From Ailanthus altissimus (taxonomy: Eukaryota; Streptophyta; Magnoliopsida; Sapindales; Simaroubaceae): a stretch of 64,000 nucleotides of DNA. Every line of letters begins with the position of its first letter. Position 1 is the first letter of the stretch. Positions 47,293 through 59,306 of this stretch are shown in pieces. The stretch is taken from the NCBI GenBank assembly GCA_946807835.1, contig OX327683.1, positions 1,307,001 to 1,371,000 of the forward strand, read 5' to 3'. Position numbers and translations under genes: made by a program. The notes under the pieces were generated by a model. That model saw only the letters and a list, made by a program, of their open reading frames with translations. It searched no databases and had not been told where the DNA came from.

Positions 47293-48315
47293 TGTTAGAA
47301 AATTAGTGATTCAATAATTTTGGTTGGACAAGAATTGAGATGAATACTAAAGTGGAGAGTCACAAGAAGTCTATAATGTGTGAGACACGTATGGAGAAGT
47401 CTAGGACGTGTGGCACACGAAAAGGGAAGTGAAACGGGACTCAAAGACAAGAAGGAAAAGAAGAAAATCGCAGGGAGCTTCCATTGTCGCGGCGCTCAAC
47501 ACAGAAGACCAGTGCCGCAGCGTTGGGTCCTCAGTGCCGCTGCGCTGGACGTGAGAAGGGCCAGCGCCAAGGCACCCATGGACGAGTGCCGAGGTGCCAG
47601 AACGCGTGGAAAAGTCTGTTTTGGCTCAGGATTTCAAGTTTTGGGAAGTTTTGGACTTCCAAAACAAGTGGACTCTTACTCCAACAAAGAATAGGGTTTG
47701 TAGGCACGAAATACACCCTATATAAACACTTGTAAACCATTGTTTAGGATTAAGCATCTAAGGTTTCAAGATGTAACCATAAGAGAGAATAAAGGAGCTA
47801 GGTAGGCACTAAGTGCGTGGTGCACTAGGGTGTAACCTTGGGGGTGTTTTCTTCTTTAGGTTCTTTGAGTGAATAAAAGAGAAACACCATAGATCCTTTT
47901 TGGCTTAGATGCTCGGGCTATTCTTGTGTTTCTTGTAAAAATCTCTTATGATGAGATACGAAGAGGTCTTAGGGAGTCATAATGATCAATGGTAGATGCT
48001 TAGAGGTCTCTATGGGGGATACTAAGGGATCTTGTGGGATCATTGATGATGTAAAAAGATACTTTGTGATCTATTTCAATGGGAAGGAGCTGGATCATGG
48101 ATCCTCCGTGTACGTATGCAATTTGGGCAAAACTATGTATATCTTGTGTCTTGTGATTAGTTTGTTTTCTTTATTTTTATTGGTGTGTTAATCTTATGTG
48201 TTCTTGCTTATGGTGTGAGTTATGGTTTTTCGCTGCGTAAAGGGTATCAAGGTTGTGACTTAGTTGATGTCATAGGAGTGTCAAATTGAAGTGCATGACT
48301 TGATATCCCTCAACA
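47293..48315 (+). mobile_element. Solo LTR, GC-island family
   Basis: 1,023 bp, tgttagaaaattagtgattc … gatatccctcaaca. Flanks are atata (47288-47292) and acata (48316-48320), a target-site duplication with one C-to-T change. It is homologous along its whole length to the minus-strand LTR 8400-9451. The GC island is at 47490-47600 and the TATA box near 47722. Open frames across it (for example 47380-47694) are LTR sequence, not genes. Confidence 0.88.
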
Positions 48316-49300
48316 ACATACATACATATATATAAAAATAGAAAGAGATAAAACTCCCTTCGAAAGAAATTCAGAATTGTCTTTGAACGGCTTATTGCTA
48401 GAAGAGATGTGGGGGGGCAAAATCTTAATTAGTGCCGATACGTAACGGAGAGTTAGATTTTTTTTTTATAAACAAAATAATAATATAGATGCATTTGAAA
48501 AATCTCAATTATTAAATACTAACTTTTTTACAGTACTCGCCCAAGCCCTCCTTAAATTCAATGCGAATTTTGTAATGACATGTGATTAATATACTAATGC
48601 ACTCATTATATATATTTGATGTGATAAACTTAAGTATTAGGTGAGACCATCTTATACATGTAAAATATATGTATTGAAAAGCTACACTAAACTTATACTC
48701 GAAAAAAGATGGTCTCACCTAATATAAAATTCACACATAGACAAAGTAAGAAATTTAATATGGCCACACTCGACAAAATTATTGCATCACTCAAGTAGAA
48801 TAATCTATTAATCTATTGCATGCATAAAGCAAATTACACTAAAAGGATAAGTATGTATTTAGTGGTTTAAAAATTATTATTATATAATATTGTAAGAGCA
48901 TACATATTTTAAATTAAATATTTTTATATTTAATATAATCATAAATAATGTTATAATAAATTCTAAAAATAATTCTGAATACAAATAAATAACATTAATA
49001 TTTATCTATCTAAATAATCTTGGATGAAATAAAATTAAAAGTTTGTGATTAATCAATAGTTTACTGTATTGAAATTATATAATATTTATTATAAATATCC
49101 ACTCATAAGATGTGTTCATCAACTTGGACTCCTAACTTTTAGTACTCTTTTAAATTATAGAATGTAAATATATATTATTTAAACTTGTACGTATAATGAA
49201 TATTTAAATATAAATATTCTAATTCATTGAAATCGTTACTGCTGAAATACTGAAATTATTCCAACGACTCTTAACACATTTCCTCATAAATTTCCCTTTT
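48316..49300. other. Non-genic DNA
   Basis: AT-rich, no gene. Contains the inverted repeat at 48635-48724. Confidence 0.5.
48635..48724. mobile_element. Short inverted repeat, MITE-like
   Basis: Two perfect 19-bp arms (48635-48653 tattaggtgagaccatctt and 48706-48724, its complement) enclose 52 bp. The size and AT-rich middle fit a miniature inverted-repeat element or hairpin. Target-site duplications are not evident. Confidence 0.55.
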
Positions 49301-51690
49301 ATTTATTTTTTTATTATTTTTTTTTGTAAGCAATCAATGAGAAATATTATTAATAAAGGCTAACAAATTACAAATGGCCACATTGCGAAGTAATTAAGCC
49401 TCGCCAAGCAAAAAGAACATAACATTCACCACCAAGCAAAAACTACAAAATTATTCATACTTTGTCAGGAGATTGTGCTAAAATATTTTATCCATACTAG
49501 TTCTTTAATAGAACCAAAATTTCTTTTTTATTTCTTTTCTATTTTCTCACTCGAGTTCTCTTTCTTTTTCTCTTATTTCTGTCTTCTTTTTCTTTTATTC
49601 TTTCTCTATTGCCTTGCTCTTAACTCTTGGTTTGCAAGTAACTAAATGAAACAATCCAAGCCTCTTTTGTACTAAGCAATGCCGCCCACAAAACCAATAA
49701 AATGAAGCCGACATTATAACAAATACTTTAACACGTGCCTTTTTCTCTTCTCTAAGCATTCCCCTTTTTCTCTTAAACTTGCCAAATATGGCTCATGTGC
49801 ATAGCATTAGGCCACATGCAAGTGAGTGGCCATTGGTCGCATGTGCCACAAAGTGACAAACTTAAACAATTATTAAACTACATGTAGCTCTAATGGAGCT
49901 GTCATTTCCACTAGCACTCTTTATTATTATTATTACATCTAACAATACTACCCTAGGTCCATCCCTTTATTAATATTATTATTTCTTACACATTTTTTTA
50001 AAATTTTTACTTGAATTTAGGCGGTCGTAGATGTATTCACAACCACAAATGTTTTAGGATTGTGATAAGCCGAAGTGTGACGATTAAGATGTTGAATTGA
50101 TAACAATCAAAAGACAAGCTAATTAGCTAACAACAATAGTTATATTTATCACATTTAAGATTGTGATAAGCTGAAGTGTGACGATCAGGATGTTGAATTA
50201 ATAACGATCGAAGACAAGATAATAAGCTAACAACAATCGTTATTATATTTTTCATATTAAACTACGTGTAATTAATTGTAATCGACAATTGTCTTTGAGT
50301 CCAATTGGAACAACTGTCGTACATTTTTGCACTACCGCAAATAGCAGCCTTATAACACAACTTTAATCTTTGAAATAAAATAAGTTTCTTCCCTTTTATA
50401 TTTTTTCCTAGATTTTCTAAGTGAACACACCTGATAGAAGAAAACGAGAAATGAGAAAATTTTAGAAAACGCTTGTATAATAGAATTAAACATGGTCATT
50501 TTTAGTTTTAAAAAATTATTTGTTGCTAGTAAAATTGTGTTACATTTAAATTACAAAAATTGAAAAATATGATCATTTTAGAAGCAATAGAATTAACGAA
50601 TGAACTAGCTCTCTAAAAAAGGTCCTTTAAATTGTTAGAAGAAAATGGAAGTTTCAGATTCAAGTTCCACCCTCTAAGAAGAGGTTTAGTTTATATAGAA
50701 ATAAGTTTTTTTTTAAATGGGAAAATAACAATAATTTTTAAACAAATGGATCACATTACGAAAGAAAAATCCACATTTTATGGTGAATATTTTTATCTTA
50801 ATTAATGTTTCAATGATCCATCGGATGGTAAATATTAGTAAATTTTGGAATAATAAAACATTTATTTTTATCAAGTAATAAATAAATTACAAATCACTTA
50901 AGATAAAAACATTATTTGTAACTTTACCAATTAACATTAATTTGAGATATGTAGTATTATTTATTTTATACCGACTTTTGTTTCATTTCAAACCTAATAC
51001 ATAATAAAAGATAACTGTACATGCTTAGTCCACTCATACATTGCCATTTGTTTCATCTCTAAACATGTCCTTCAAGCTAATTATCTTTTGCTTCAGCTTC
51101 TATTCTTCCTCTACTTGGCCGCCACCCAACTGATAACACAACCAAATGACTCGTATTTATTGGTTTATGTATCTACTTTTCCATATGATTTTACTTGACT
51201 CTCTAATATGTTTTTCTTTTCTTTTTGTTGTCTGGAAACCAGTGTGAAATAGTGTCTTAAGAAAAAAAAATGTTGCATTAAAATTTAGGTATTTTTCATC
51301 ATTAAGCCTTTGGAGATGGAAAACAAAACTATATATTTATTATTAGAATAGAAGAAATGTCATTTTAATTTAGGGGGTTTAGTTGAATTATCTATGCCAT
51401 CCTTAGTATTTTTTAATTATCCCTATTAGTTTGTATTATCTAAAATTCTCTGTTAAAATTAACTTTCTAGAAATAAATATGTCTTTTACACCATTATAAA
51501 TTAATATTATAAATTTTTATTAAAAAATAAGAAAAGATTTAAGTTTTCTTTTCTTTTTTTGAAAATAATTTAAATTTTATTTTTATTTTTCCCAAAAACA
51601 ACTGGCATCCCACACCCAAAACCAACCTCATCATCTATACCCAACCACCACCATGTCTCCCACCCAAAAAATCCCCACCACACATCGGCT
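49301..51690. other. Non-genic DNA with a local tandem duplication
   Basis: AT-rich with no gene. 49310-49390 (poly-T, then gtaagcaatcaatgag …) looks like the 3' tail of a minus-strand non-LTR element, at low confidence. A ~103-bp tandem duplication is at 50055-50260. 49500-49620 is T/C-rich. Confidence 0.45.
50055..50260. repeat. ~103-bp tandem duplication
   Basis: Two adjacent copies share aggattgtgataag-cgaagtgtgacgat, gatgttgaatt-ataac-atc and gctaacaacaat-gttat. They differ at roughly one base in ten, so the event is not recent. Function unknown. Confidence 0.8.
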
Positions 51691-51699
51691 ACTTTTTCT

Positions 51700-52480
51700 T
51701 TAGACTATTCTAGTGCTCTTGGGTCAGACGGTTTTACTGACATGTTCTTTTAGCATTGTTAGGAGATTATTAAAAAAGGATATAATTCTGGGCATTCAAC
51801 AATCTTTTAGCCAAAATTTTTTATTTCTAAATTTAAACTCAATTTTTATAGTGCTAATCCTAAGATGAAGGATTTTGTTTTAAATTATCACTTTAGGCCA
51901 ATTGCTTTGGTGAATTTTTTCTTCAAGACATATTTATGATTGCATTTCTATGGTGTTGGAGGGAGTTAATTTATTGTGTGAAAAAGTTATTCCTGGTAAC
52001 ATTAGTATAAAATTGGATATAGCTAAAGCTTTTGATACCATCAATTGGGATTTCCTTCTTGAAGTTCTTAATTATTTTGGCTTTAACAAAACTTTTATTC
52101 AGAAGATTTATATCATTCTTCACTCTACTCACTTATCTATTATGATTAATCGCACTCTGAAAATATTTTTCCAATGTGATAGAGGAGTGCGTCAGGGGGA
52201 TCATTTGTCTCCCTTTCTTTTCTGTCTAGCTGAGGATGCTCTTTCTCGTAGTACTAAGAATTTGGTGGACTTTAAGAAGGTGATCACCATTTTGGTTCTA
52301 AGAGGGTGTCAAGCTCCTTCTCATATTTTTATATGCAGATGATGTTTTTCTTTTTTGCAGGGGTGACAATAACTTTATTTACTATTTTATGGACTTTGTT
52401 CTATATTATAGCTTGGCATCTGGTCAAGTAATTAATAAAGAGAAAAGTTAATTTTTTATTAGTAAACATGCTCCACACCG
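51700..52480 (+). pseudogene. LINE reverse transcriptase, degenerate
   Basis: Begins with residues like SSALGSDGF (near 51710) and RPIALVN (near 51895), typical of the L1 RT N-terminus, with stops between. The open frame 51950-52342 has KLDIAKAFDTINWDFL (first catalytic Asp) and RGVRQGDHLSPFLFCLAEDALS. The YADD motif (YADDVFLF, about 52330-52353) lies in a different frame, so a one-base shift precedes it. Catalytic residues are visible but the chain is broken. Confidence 0.85.
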
Positions 52481-53039
52481 TTGTCTAGATATTTTTAGTC
52501 TTTTGAGTTTCTCTTCAGGCAATATTCCTTTCATCTATTTAAGAGTTCTTATTTTTCAGGGGTTGCCGACGCAGTTAACACTTGCAAAATGAAAATTTTA
52601 TAGTGGCTGAAAAGAAAAAATTCTCTCAATGACTGGTAGAATTGAGCTTGTTCGCATAGTTTTTCAGAGCATCCTTCTTCACAGTTTCAAAGTATACCAT
52701 TGGCTTAATTTCCTTCTCAAGGGATTGAATGGTTAGGTTCGAAAATTTATTATCTCAGGGGATTATTGCTCTCGTAAGATGATCTTGATGTCATGAAATG
52801 GACTTGCATGCCAAAGAAGACTGGCAGAGTTAATCTTTATAGACTAGACTTACTTAATAAGGATTTTCCCCCTAAAACACTTTAGCATGTCTACTAAACG
52901 AATTCTATTTACTAAAAGTAAGCAATATCTCCACTCTTCTCTTTGAAATGGCTTTAAATCTATTCTTTCCTATTTTAATAAAGGGACAAAATGAATTATT
53001 GGTGATGGAACTTCAATTAATTTTTGGTATGATAGATGG

Positions 53040-53700
53040 TTGAAGGAACTCATTCTTCCTATTAGTAGTTTACAATTAGAATGTATAGTGAAATATGTGA
53101 TTAGAGAGGGCCAATTGATGATTCCAAGTTCTCTTAATTTTGTGTTTTCACATCTAAAAGAATACATTAATGATATTATTTTGCCTATTAATGGTAAAGT
53201 TGATAAGTTCCTTTGGATTTCTACTATAGATGGAATCCTTTCTTTAAAAGAAAGTTATAATTTCATCAAAACTCTCACAATAACTGATTCAGCTTTGTTA
53301 TCTCTTTGGCATGTTTTTTTTCATCTAAAATTTCTATATTCATGTTGCATATGCTTTAGAACATTTTTTCTATTGATGAATTATTGTGGTCCCGTGATAT
53401 TTGTGTTGTTCTAGTATGCTTTTTTTGTATAGGAGAAAGTGCAATGGTGGATCACATATTTTTCTGCTGCCCTCGAGTTATGGAGTTTTGGTCTTGGTTC
53501 ACCTATATATTTTAACAAAACCTTTCATCGGTTTCAACTATTATGAAATTATATAAAGTGATTTTATCTAAATCTTTGAGCCCTCAACTTTTAAACTAGT
53601 GGAGGTTGTCAACTGCTAATCTATTCTATTTGATTTGGAGAAGTTGGAATCACTTTAGATTTGACAAAAGTGTTTCAATTCCTTGGTATTAAGGAGGATT
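53040..53700 (+). pseudogene. LINE connecting and zinc-binding region, degenerate
   Basis: 53040-53414 is an open stretch of the linker between RT and RNase H. After it, GESAMVDHIFFCCPRVMEFW-like residues (about 53430-53500) match the zinc-binding region of plant LINE ORF2 (E-x3-H-x-F-x-C pattern). Frameshifts separate the pieces. Confidence 0.65.
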
Positions 53701-53827
53701 GTCTTGCTCATATTCGCTACTTTGCTACATTCTACCCTGAATTTACTTATGGTGATGATAATTTTATCTTAGACCATTTGGGCATTGCCACTAATTTGAG
53801 ACATGCTCTAAAAATTACTGTTCTCTT

Positions 53828-54330
53828 TTGGAATTTTTTAGTACTTATGGATGGATCAAAATCAACACAGATGGCCTTTCAAAAGGTAACTCGAATATGG
53901 CTGCTTGTGGACGAGTCTTCAGGGATGAGGTGGGTTCTTTTTTAAAAGGCTTCTCTTGTCCCCTAGAAATTAAGATAGCCTACTTTGCAGAAATAATTAC
54001 AGTCATCTTAGCTTTGGAGATTGCTATTGCTTGTGGATGGTATAAGGTAATTTTGGAGTTTAACTCTATGTTAGTCTTTCATCTTCTTTCTAAGCCTATG
54101 TTATATCTTCATTGAAAACTCTACAATAGGTGGCAACGTGGTAAGGATTATATTGATTGCTTGCAATTTAGATTTAATCATACCTTTAGAGAGAACAATG
54201 CAATGATAGATAAATTGGCAAACCTTAGACTACAATTTGATGATTTTATATGGTGGTTACGACCTCCTATAAATATTAGTCCTATGCTTATTAAGGATGT
54301 AAATGAAATGCCTAGTTATAAATTATATTA
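53828..54330 (+). pseudogene. LINE RNase H-like domain, degenerate
   Basis: The frame 53828-54115 starts YGWIKINTDGLSKGN, the RNase H first strand with its Asp, followed by ACGRVFRDEVGSFLKGFS. The acidic residue of the helix lies in AEIITVILALEIA. A TGA at 54113 is followed in frame by FRENNAMIDKLANL (about 54186-54230), the conserved N-x-x-A-D/H-x-LA end of these domains. One nonsense mutation therefore separates two otherwise continuous parts. Confidence 0.8.
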
Positions 54331-54470
54331 ATATTAAATTTTTAGGTGAGATTTTATCCTCATCCTTTTATTAATATCTTTATTTGGTTTTTATTAAGAG
54401 CAATCTGCTTTTAACCCCCCATTTTTTATAATTTTTTATTAATAAATTTTTCGCTCTGTTGAGTTTACCT

Positions 54471-55712
54471 TAAAAATAAATAAATGTTGTATGCCAATTC
54501 ATATATATACTAAAAAAACTCGCTCACTTTCTATTATATGTAAATGTGACACGTAGCAACTTTTTCCAAAAATATCGGCATTATTTTTAAATACAATGCA
54601 ATGCAATGCATTTGATTTTTGGCCAAAAATAATAATAATGCATAATTAATGTAATACAATCCATTATGTCAAACATTACCTTAGTAACAATTTTCAAGGC
54701 GCCATTTTAATTATTTTAGTTAAGTTTTATTAAGTTGTTAACTACTATTGATATTTATAGGTGCTTCACTCCTAAGCAACTTTAGCGGTTGTTTAAGACC
54801 CTACTTAGATTAAAGTTTCATAAAATAAGTTATTTATTTTAAACAATAAATTATTACTAATTATTTTTTTTTTTTAAGAATATGAATAATTTCTTAATCA
54901 ATAACATATTTGAAGACTCTATTTAATTAAGTTTCACTAAATTATTAAAAAAATTGTAATCGAAAAACAAAATGTTACCTTAATTATTATTCCTTAATAA
55001 TAAAAACTAAATACTTAATTGACATTAAATGATGTGACATGCAACTCAATTTCAAAATATTACTACAAATTTATGGTTGAACTTAAAAATTAATTTATGT
55101 TCCGAACCTATATCAAATTCTTTTATCAGGTTAAGCTTTAAATTACTGAAGTGAGGAATTGGATCTCATATTATTGTAAGAGTTTGAATTCAAAGATTAA
55201 AAAAGAAAAAAATGGATTTACCTGCAACAAGATTCAAGAAACAAATTCACGACGATTTAATAAGCTCGTGAAATCAGGGGTTCATATCATGGACAGACAC
55301 ATAAACTTTATGCATGCCTCACAATCACAAAAAAGAAAATTGGAAGACAAAACATTAAAAATAGGAAAACTGTCCCTTTAGTCTTTAATTTTTTTTTTTA
55401 AAGAAACTATTCATTGAATTTTTAAATTTCTTAAACTATCCAATTTAATTTTTACTGTAAAAAAATAACATTCGGAATACACTTTTGAGAACAATTTAAT
55501 AAATTCAATCATATATAAAATATTTATTATGATTAGAGATATCAATTTACTTTAAATATTATTTTTTAATAACAAAGACTCAATTTTTTATTTTAAAAAT
55601 TTTAAAAACTTAATAAATAACTTTTAAAAAAAACTCAAAAGACTAAACCGTCGATTCCTCTTAAATTAAAAGCAACCAACTTACAAGAAGTTGTACCTAA
55701 AGTTATCTCGGA
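54471..55712. other. Non-genic DNA downstream of the DUF247 gene
   Basis: AT-rich. The 76-codon frame at 55151-55381 has no family features. The stretch would include the 3' UTR of the minus-strand DUF247 gene, but I see no defined polyadenylation signal. Confidence 0.5.
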
Positions 55713-56432
55713 TTATGCACTGTATGCTGAAAAATAAGTCTGAAGAGCACTCAAAATAAGGGTAGAAATTCCGGCAAAAAATGCTATAAATGTAAAATTA
55801 TTATGCAGCCATGTGGCCAACCAAACCTTGATTTTGTTCTTGTACCACCTATCAATCTGACAATTAACGCATAAGCATTAGGATTTGGCACCAAATTGTC
55901 AGACACGTCGTTGAAAAGGTCTGCAACCTGTTGATCGCTGCCAAAATAATTACGAAGTATGCCCTTTGATCGAAGCTCCTTCACATCATCAGCGTCATCA
56001 ATGAGTGAATCCATGAAGCAAATATAAGAAGACACACCGAAATCATCTGGGCCATCGAGGCAAGCTTCGTAGGCAGCCATGTTTAGAAGCATGGATTTGG
56101 TGGAATCTTCAATGATTATTGGGGGAAGAAATAGCTTTGCTTTTAAAAAAAGCCGATTCAAATTTGACGTTTGTGATTTGAAGAGTTCGGAACGGCCTGA
56201 AGTCGATTCCCGCCGCCTTGAGCTCCTTGGTCGATAGATACATTGACCAGTTGTTGCCCTGATCGGGAATTCTAAACACCGATTTATCGATGACCTGGGC
56301 TCGAACAACTTCAAGAAGATGGACAGGTTCTTCTCCCAAATTTAGCAGGTTAAACTCTTTTCGAGGTAAATCCCTGATAAGAGATAGGCTAATTTGTGCA
56401 GTGAAATCGCTTAACATTTTTTTTAATTTATC
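55713..56432 (-). pseudogene. DUF247 gene, 3' half (downstream of copia insertion)
   Basis: On the minus strand this half continues the gene from 61858. It reads LKKMLSDFTAQISLSL, then RDLPRKEFNLLNLGEEPVHL and LKAAGIDF. A one-base shift occurs in an A/T run near 56145-56151, after NVKFESAFF. Then LFLPPIIIEDSTKS, NMAAYEACL, SSYICFMDSLIDDADDV and FNDVSDNLVPNPNAYALIV follow. A second shift near 55850-55865 precedes WYKNKIKVWLATWL and a C-terminal hydrophobic helix (FTFIAFFAGISTLILSAL), ending at TAA 55713-55715. These are the standard C-terminal features of plant DUF247 proteins, including the single membrane anchor. Confidence 0.9.
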
Positions 56433-57152
56433 TATAAGAATATTGATTGAAAATTATCGGGATATGATTTAAAGAGCAAGTTAAGTGCGTAGGGTACACA
56501 CGGATCAAAGACGAACGCAAAAAGAGGCAGAAAACGAAGAAGGGCGCACTAAGCGCCAGCACCGCGGCAACCAGATGTGGGCGCCGGGGCGCCCAATCCA
56601 ACAACTGAGTACCGCAGCATTCAGACGAGCACGCCACCGCCTCGGCACTGGAGACGGGAACAACATCCCGGAATGAGGAAACTTCCTTATTTCGTCTCCC
56701 ACTTATTTCAGAACTTCCTAATACGACTCCCACACGTATAGGATAAACCTAGGTCATCTCAAAGCCTATATAAATGTTATCAATTGACTTGTAAACTCAT
56801 CTTTGTGATCACCAATTAATCTTTGTGATAGGTTAAGAAATCATAGTGATAGGTTGAGAAATCTTAGTGATTATCAACAATCTTTGTGATTTTTTGTGAG
56901 AGAAAATTCCTAGAGTGAGAGAGAGAGTTTTCTTTGTGATCTTTTTCATAAAAGGCATACTTTGTGAGTGCCTTGTGATTCATAATAAGATAAGAGTGTG
57001 ATCTTGATCCGCCGTTGACGTAGGCAAGTTACCAAACCATGTAATTATTTGTGTGTTCTTCTTCTACCCCCTTCTCTCTTTATTCCATAATTTACTTGTT
57101 CTGCATATATTGCTTAAGTGATTTTGATTTTTTATGTGCTTGTGCTTCAACA
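56433..57152 (+). repeat. 5' LTR of the DUF247 copia element
   Basis: 720 bp, tataagaatattgattg … tgtgcttcaaca. It retains a longer GC island (56545-56650) than the 3' LTR and a TATA box at 56767-56774. Confidence 0.88.
56767..56774 (+). promoter_or_regulatory. LTR TATA box
   Basis: tatataaa within cctatataaatg, about 120 bp after the GC island. It is conserved in the 3' LTR (cctatataaagg, near 61492). Probable U3 core promoter, activity unknown. Confidence 0.5.
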
Positions 57153-57180
57153 ATTTGGTATTAGAGTTTAGTTCTAAGCA
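57153..57180 (+). promoter_or_regulatory. Primer-binding site region
   Basis: atttggtattagagttt directly after the LTR resembles tggtatcagagc with transitions. The gag ATG follows at 57184. Confidence 0.7.
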
Positions 57181-57183
57181 GAC

Positions 57184-57910
57184 ATGACCACACCCAAGTA
57201 TGAGGTAGAGAAATTCAACGGTACGTATGACTTCAATCTATGGAAGATGAAGGTTAAGGCGTTGTTAGTGAGCCAAAGGCTTGGTTCGGCATTAGAGAAG
57301 ACTGCAACTCCATCTAATGATGAAGAAAAGATGCTAGAGTCATCTAAAGATGAACCAGAAAGAAAGAACATTCAAGAAATAGCTCATAGCACAATCGTTC
57401 TGTCATTAAGCGATGAAGTACTAAAGGAAGTAGCAGGTGAGATGACAGTAATAGGTCTTTGGAAGAAGCTTAACTCTCTTTATATGAGAAAATCATTGGC
57501 CAACAGATTACATATAAAGAAGAAGCTGTATCAGCTATCCATGTTAGAAGGGACACAGATGAAAGATTATGTAGATGCCTTCAATAAGATCATCCTTGAT
57601 CTTGAGTCTATCAACATCAAGATAGAAGATGAAGATAGAGCAATTATCCTACTGAGTTCACTCCCTAAGAGTTATGAGAGTTTTGTTGATACGCTACTCT
57701 ACAACAGAAAGAGTTTAACGATGAGTGATATGAAATCATCATTAAACTTAAAAGTTATTAGAAAAATAGACCGAGGGTAATACAGAAAGCTTATCTGTAA
57801 AAAGAAGGCCCTCATATAGAGATAGGAAGAAAAAAGGCTCAAGGTCGAAGTCTAGGACTCCCAAGAAGTGCTATTGCTACAAGAAAAATGGGCATTTCAT
57901 AAAAGACTGT
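57184..57910 (+). pseudogene. Copia gag with CCHC zinc knuckle
   Basis: The open frame 57184-57780 begins MTTPKYEVEKFNGTYDFNLW and contains the usual gag residues (VKALLVSQRLGSAL; LWKKLNSLYM; LYQLSMLEGTQMKDYVDAFN; SLPKSYESFV). The zinc knuckle C-x2-C-x3-GH-x4-C (CYCYKKNGHFIKDC) lies at 57868-57909 in another frame, after a frameshift near 57760. Apart from that shift it is well kept. The translated protein would end just before the knuckle. Confidence 0.88.
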
Positions 57911-57959
57911 CCTGAGAAGAAAGCATAAGATAAGAAGAAAGTGGACGCCGTGCTTGCCT

Positions 57960-59300
57960 ATGATGATAGCTATGACAGCACAGAAACACTGTCGTTACTG
58001 ATGGTAAAAACTCTGAACAATGGGTTTTTTCTTTTGGTTGCACTTTTTATATATGTCCACACAAGTCTTGGTTTACAAATTTTTAACCTATTAGTGGCGG
58101 TAAGGTCTTAATGGGTAATGATATTGCATGTCAGATGATGGAAATTGGTAGTATTAAACTTAGGCTATATGATGGGCAAGTGAGAGAGTTGACAAATGTT
58201 AGGTATGTTCTTGACTTGAAGAGAAACGTGATCTCACTAGGGACTCTAGACCAGAATGGGTTTTCCACCAGGATTGACAGAGGGATTTTAAGAGTTTTGA
58301 AATGTTCCATGGTGGTTATGATATGAAAGAAGCGCAAAGAGGTTTATATGCTTAAAGGTGAAGTCATAAGTGGTTCTGCATTATTCTCTGTAGATGATGA
58401 GAGTATACAAACTAAGTTGTGACAGCTTAGACTGTCACATCTAGGCGAGAGAAACCTAAATGAGTTATTCAGTCAAAAGGTGTTTGGAGAAGATAAGTTC
58501 TAGCCCTTATAATTTTATGAGAATTGTGTGCTTGGGAAAGCACATAGGGTAAGGTTTAGTACCGACGAGCACAAGACTACGGGGACTCTTGACTACATAC
58601 ACTCTGATCTTTGGGGATTAGCTCAAACAGCTACTCGTTATGGTACTAGGTATTTTCTCATCTTAATTGATGACTATCCAAAGAAGCTATGAGTCTATGT
58701 GTTGAAGAGTAAGGATCAAGCCTTTGAAGTATTCAAGCCTTGGAAGGTTCTTATTGAGAATCAGACTGGCAAAAGGGTAAACAGGCTAAGGACTGACAAC
58801 GGCCTCAAATTTTGTAACATAGAGTTTGATGGGTTTTGTGCCAAGTATGGGATTGCAAGGCATAAAACAGTAAGATCAACACCACAGCAGAATGGTGTAA
58901 CTGAGAGGATGAATAGGACCCTACTTAAAAGGGTTAGATGTATGCTTACCAATGCAATGATGTCTAAGACAGTATGGGAAAACGCTGTAGTGACTCAGCT
59001 TACTTGATAAATAGAAGTCCATTCTCAGCAATTGACTTCAAGACACCAGAAGAGAAATGATTTGGCAAACCTCCAAAGTATGACTACCTCAGAATATTTT
59101 GTTGCCCTGCCTTTGTACATGTTAAGGAGGGAAAGTTGGAACCTAGAGATATCAAATGGGTATTCATAGGATATCCCAAATGAGTAAAAAGATGCAAGGT
59201 GTGGCATAAAGACTTGACACCACCAAGGAGTATCATAAGCCGTGATGTGACGTTCGATGAGATGACGATGCTGAAAACCTTCCAAGAAGATGAGAAATAA
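57960..59300 (+). pseudogene. Copia protease and integrase
   Basis: The protease site reads WVFSFGCTFYICPHKSWF (58020-58073); the catalytic Asp-Ser-Gly is lost. 58111-58326 is the pre-integrase part (LRLYDGQVRELTNVRYVL). The integrase follows: zinc-binding region near 58430-58550 with stops, HSDLWG near 58600 (first Asp), LRTDNGLKF near 58790 (second Asp) and PQQNGVTERMNRTLL near 58880-58925 (Glu). A stop ends the open stretch at 59007. The C-terminal part to 59300 is broken by TGA and TAA codons. Confidence 0.87.
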
Positions 59301-59306
59301 GAACTT

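Larger units (their letters stand above)
51690..54470 (+). mobile_element. 5'-truncated L1-type LINE
   Basis: A plant L1-like retrotransposon lacking its 5' part (no ORF1 or endonuclease). It holds reverse transcriptase (51700-52480), the connecting and zinc-binding region (53040-53510) and an RNase H domain (53828-54330). Multiple stops and frameshifts are present. It ends in AT-rich sequence near 54470 without a long poly-A. Confidence 0.82.
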
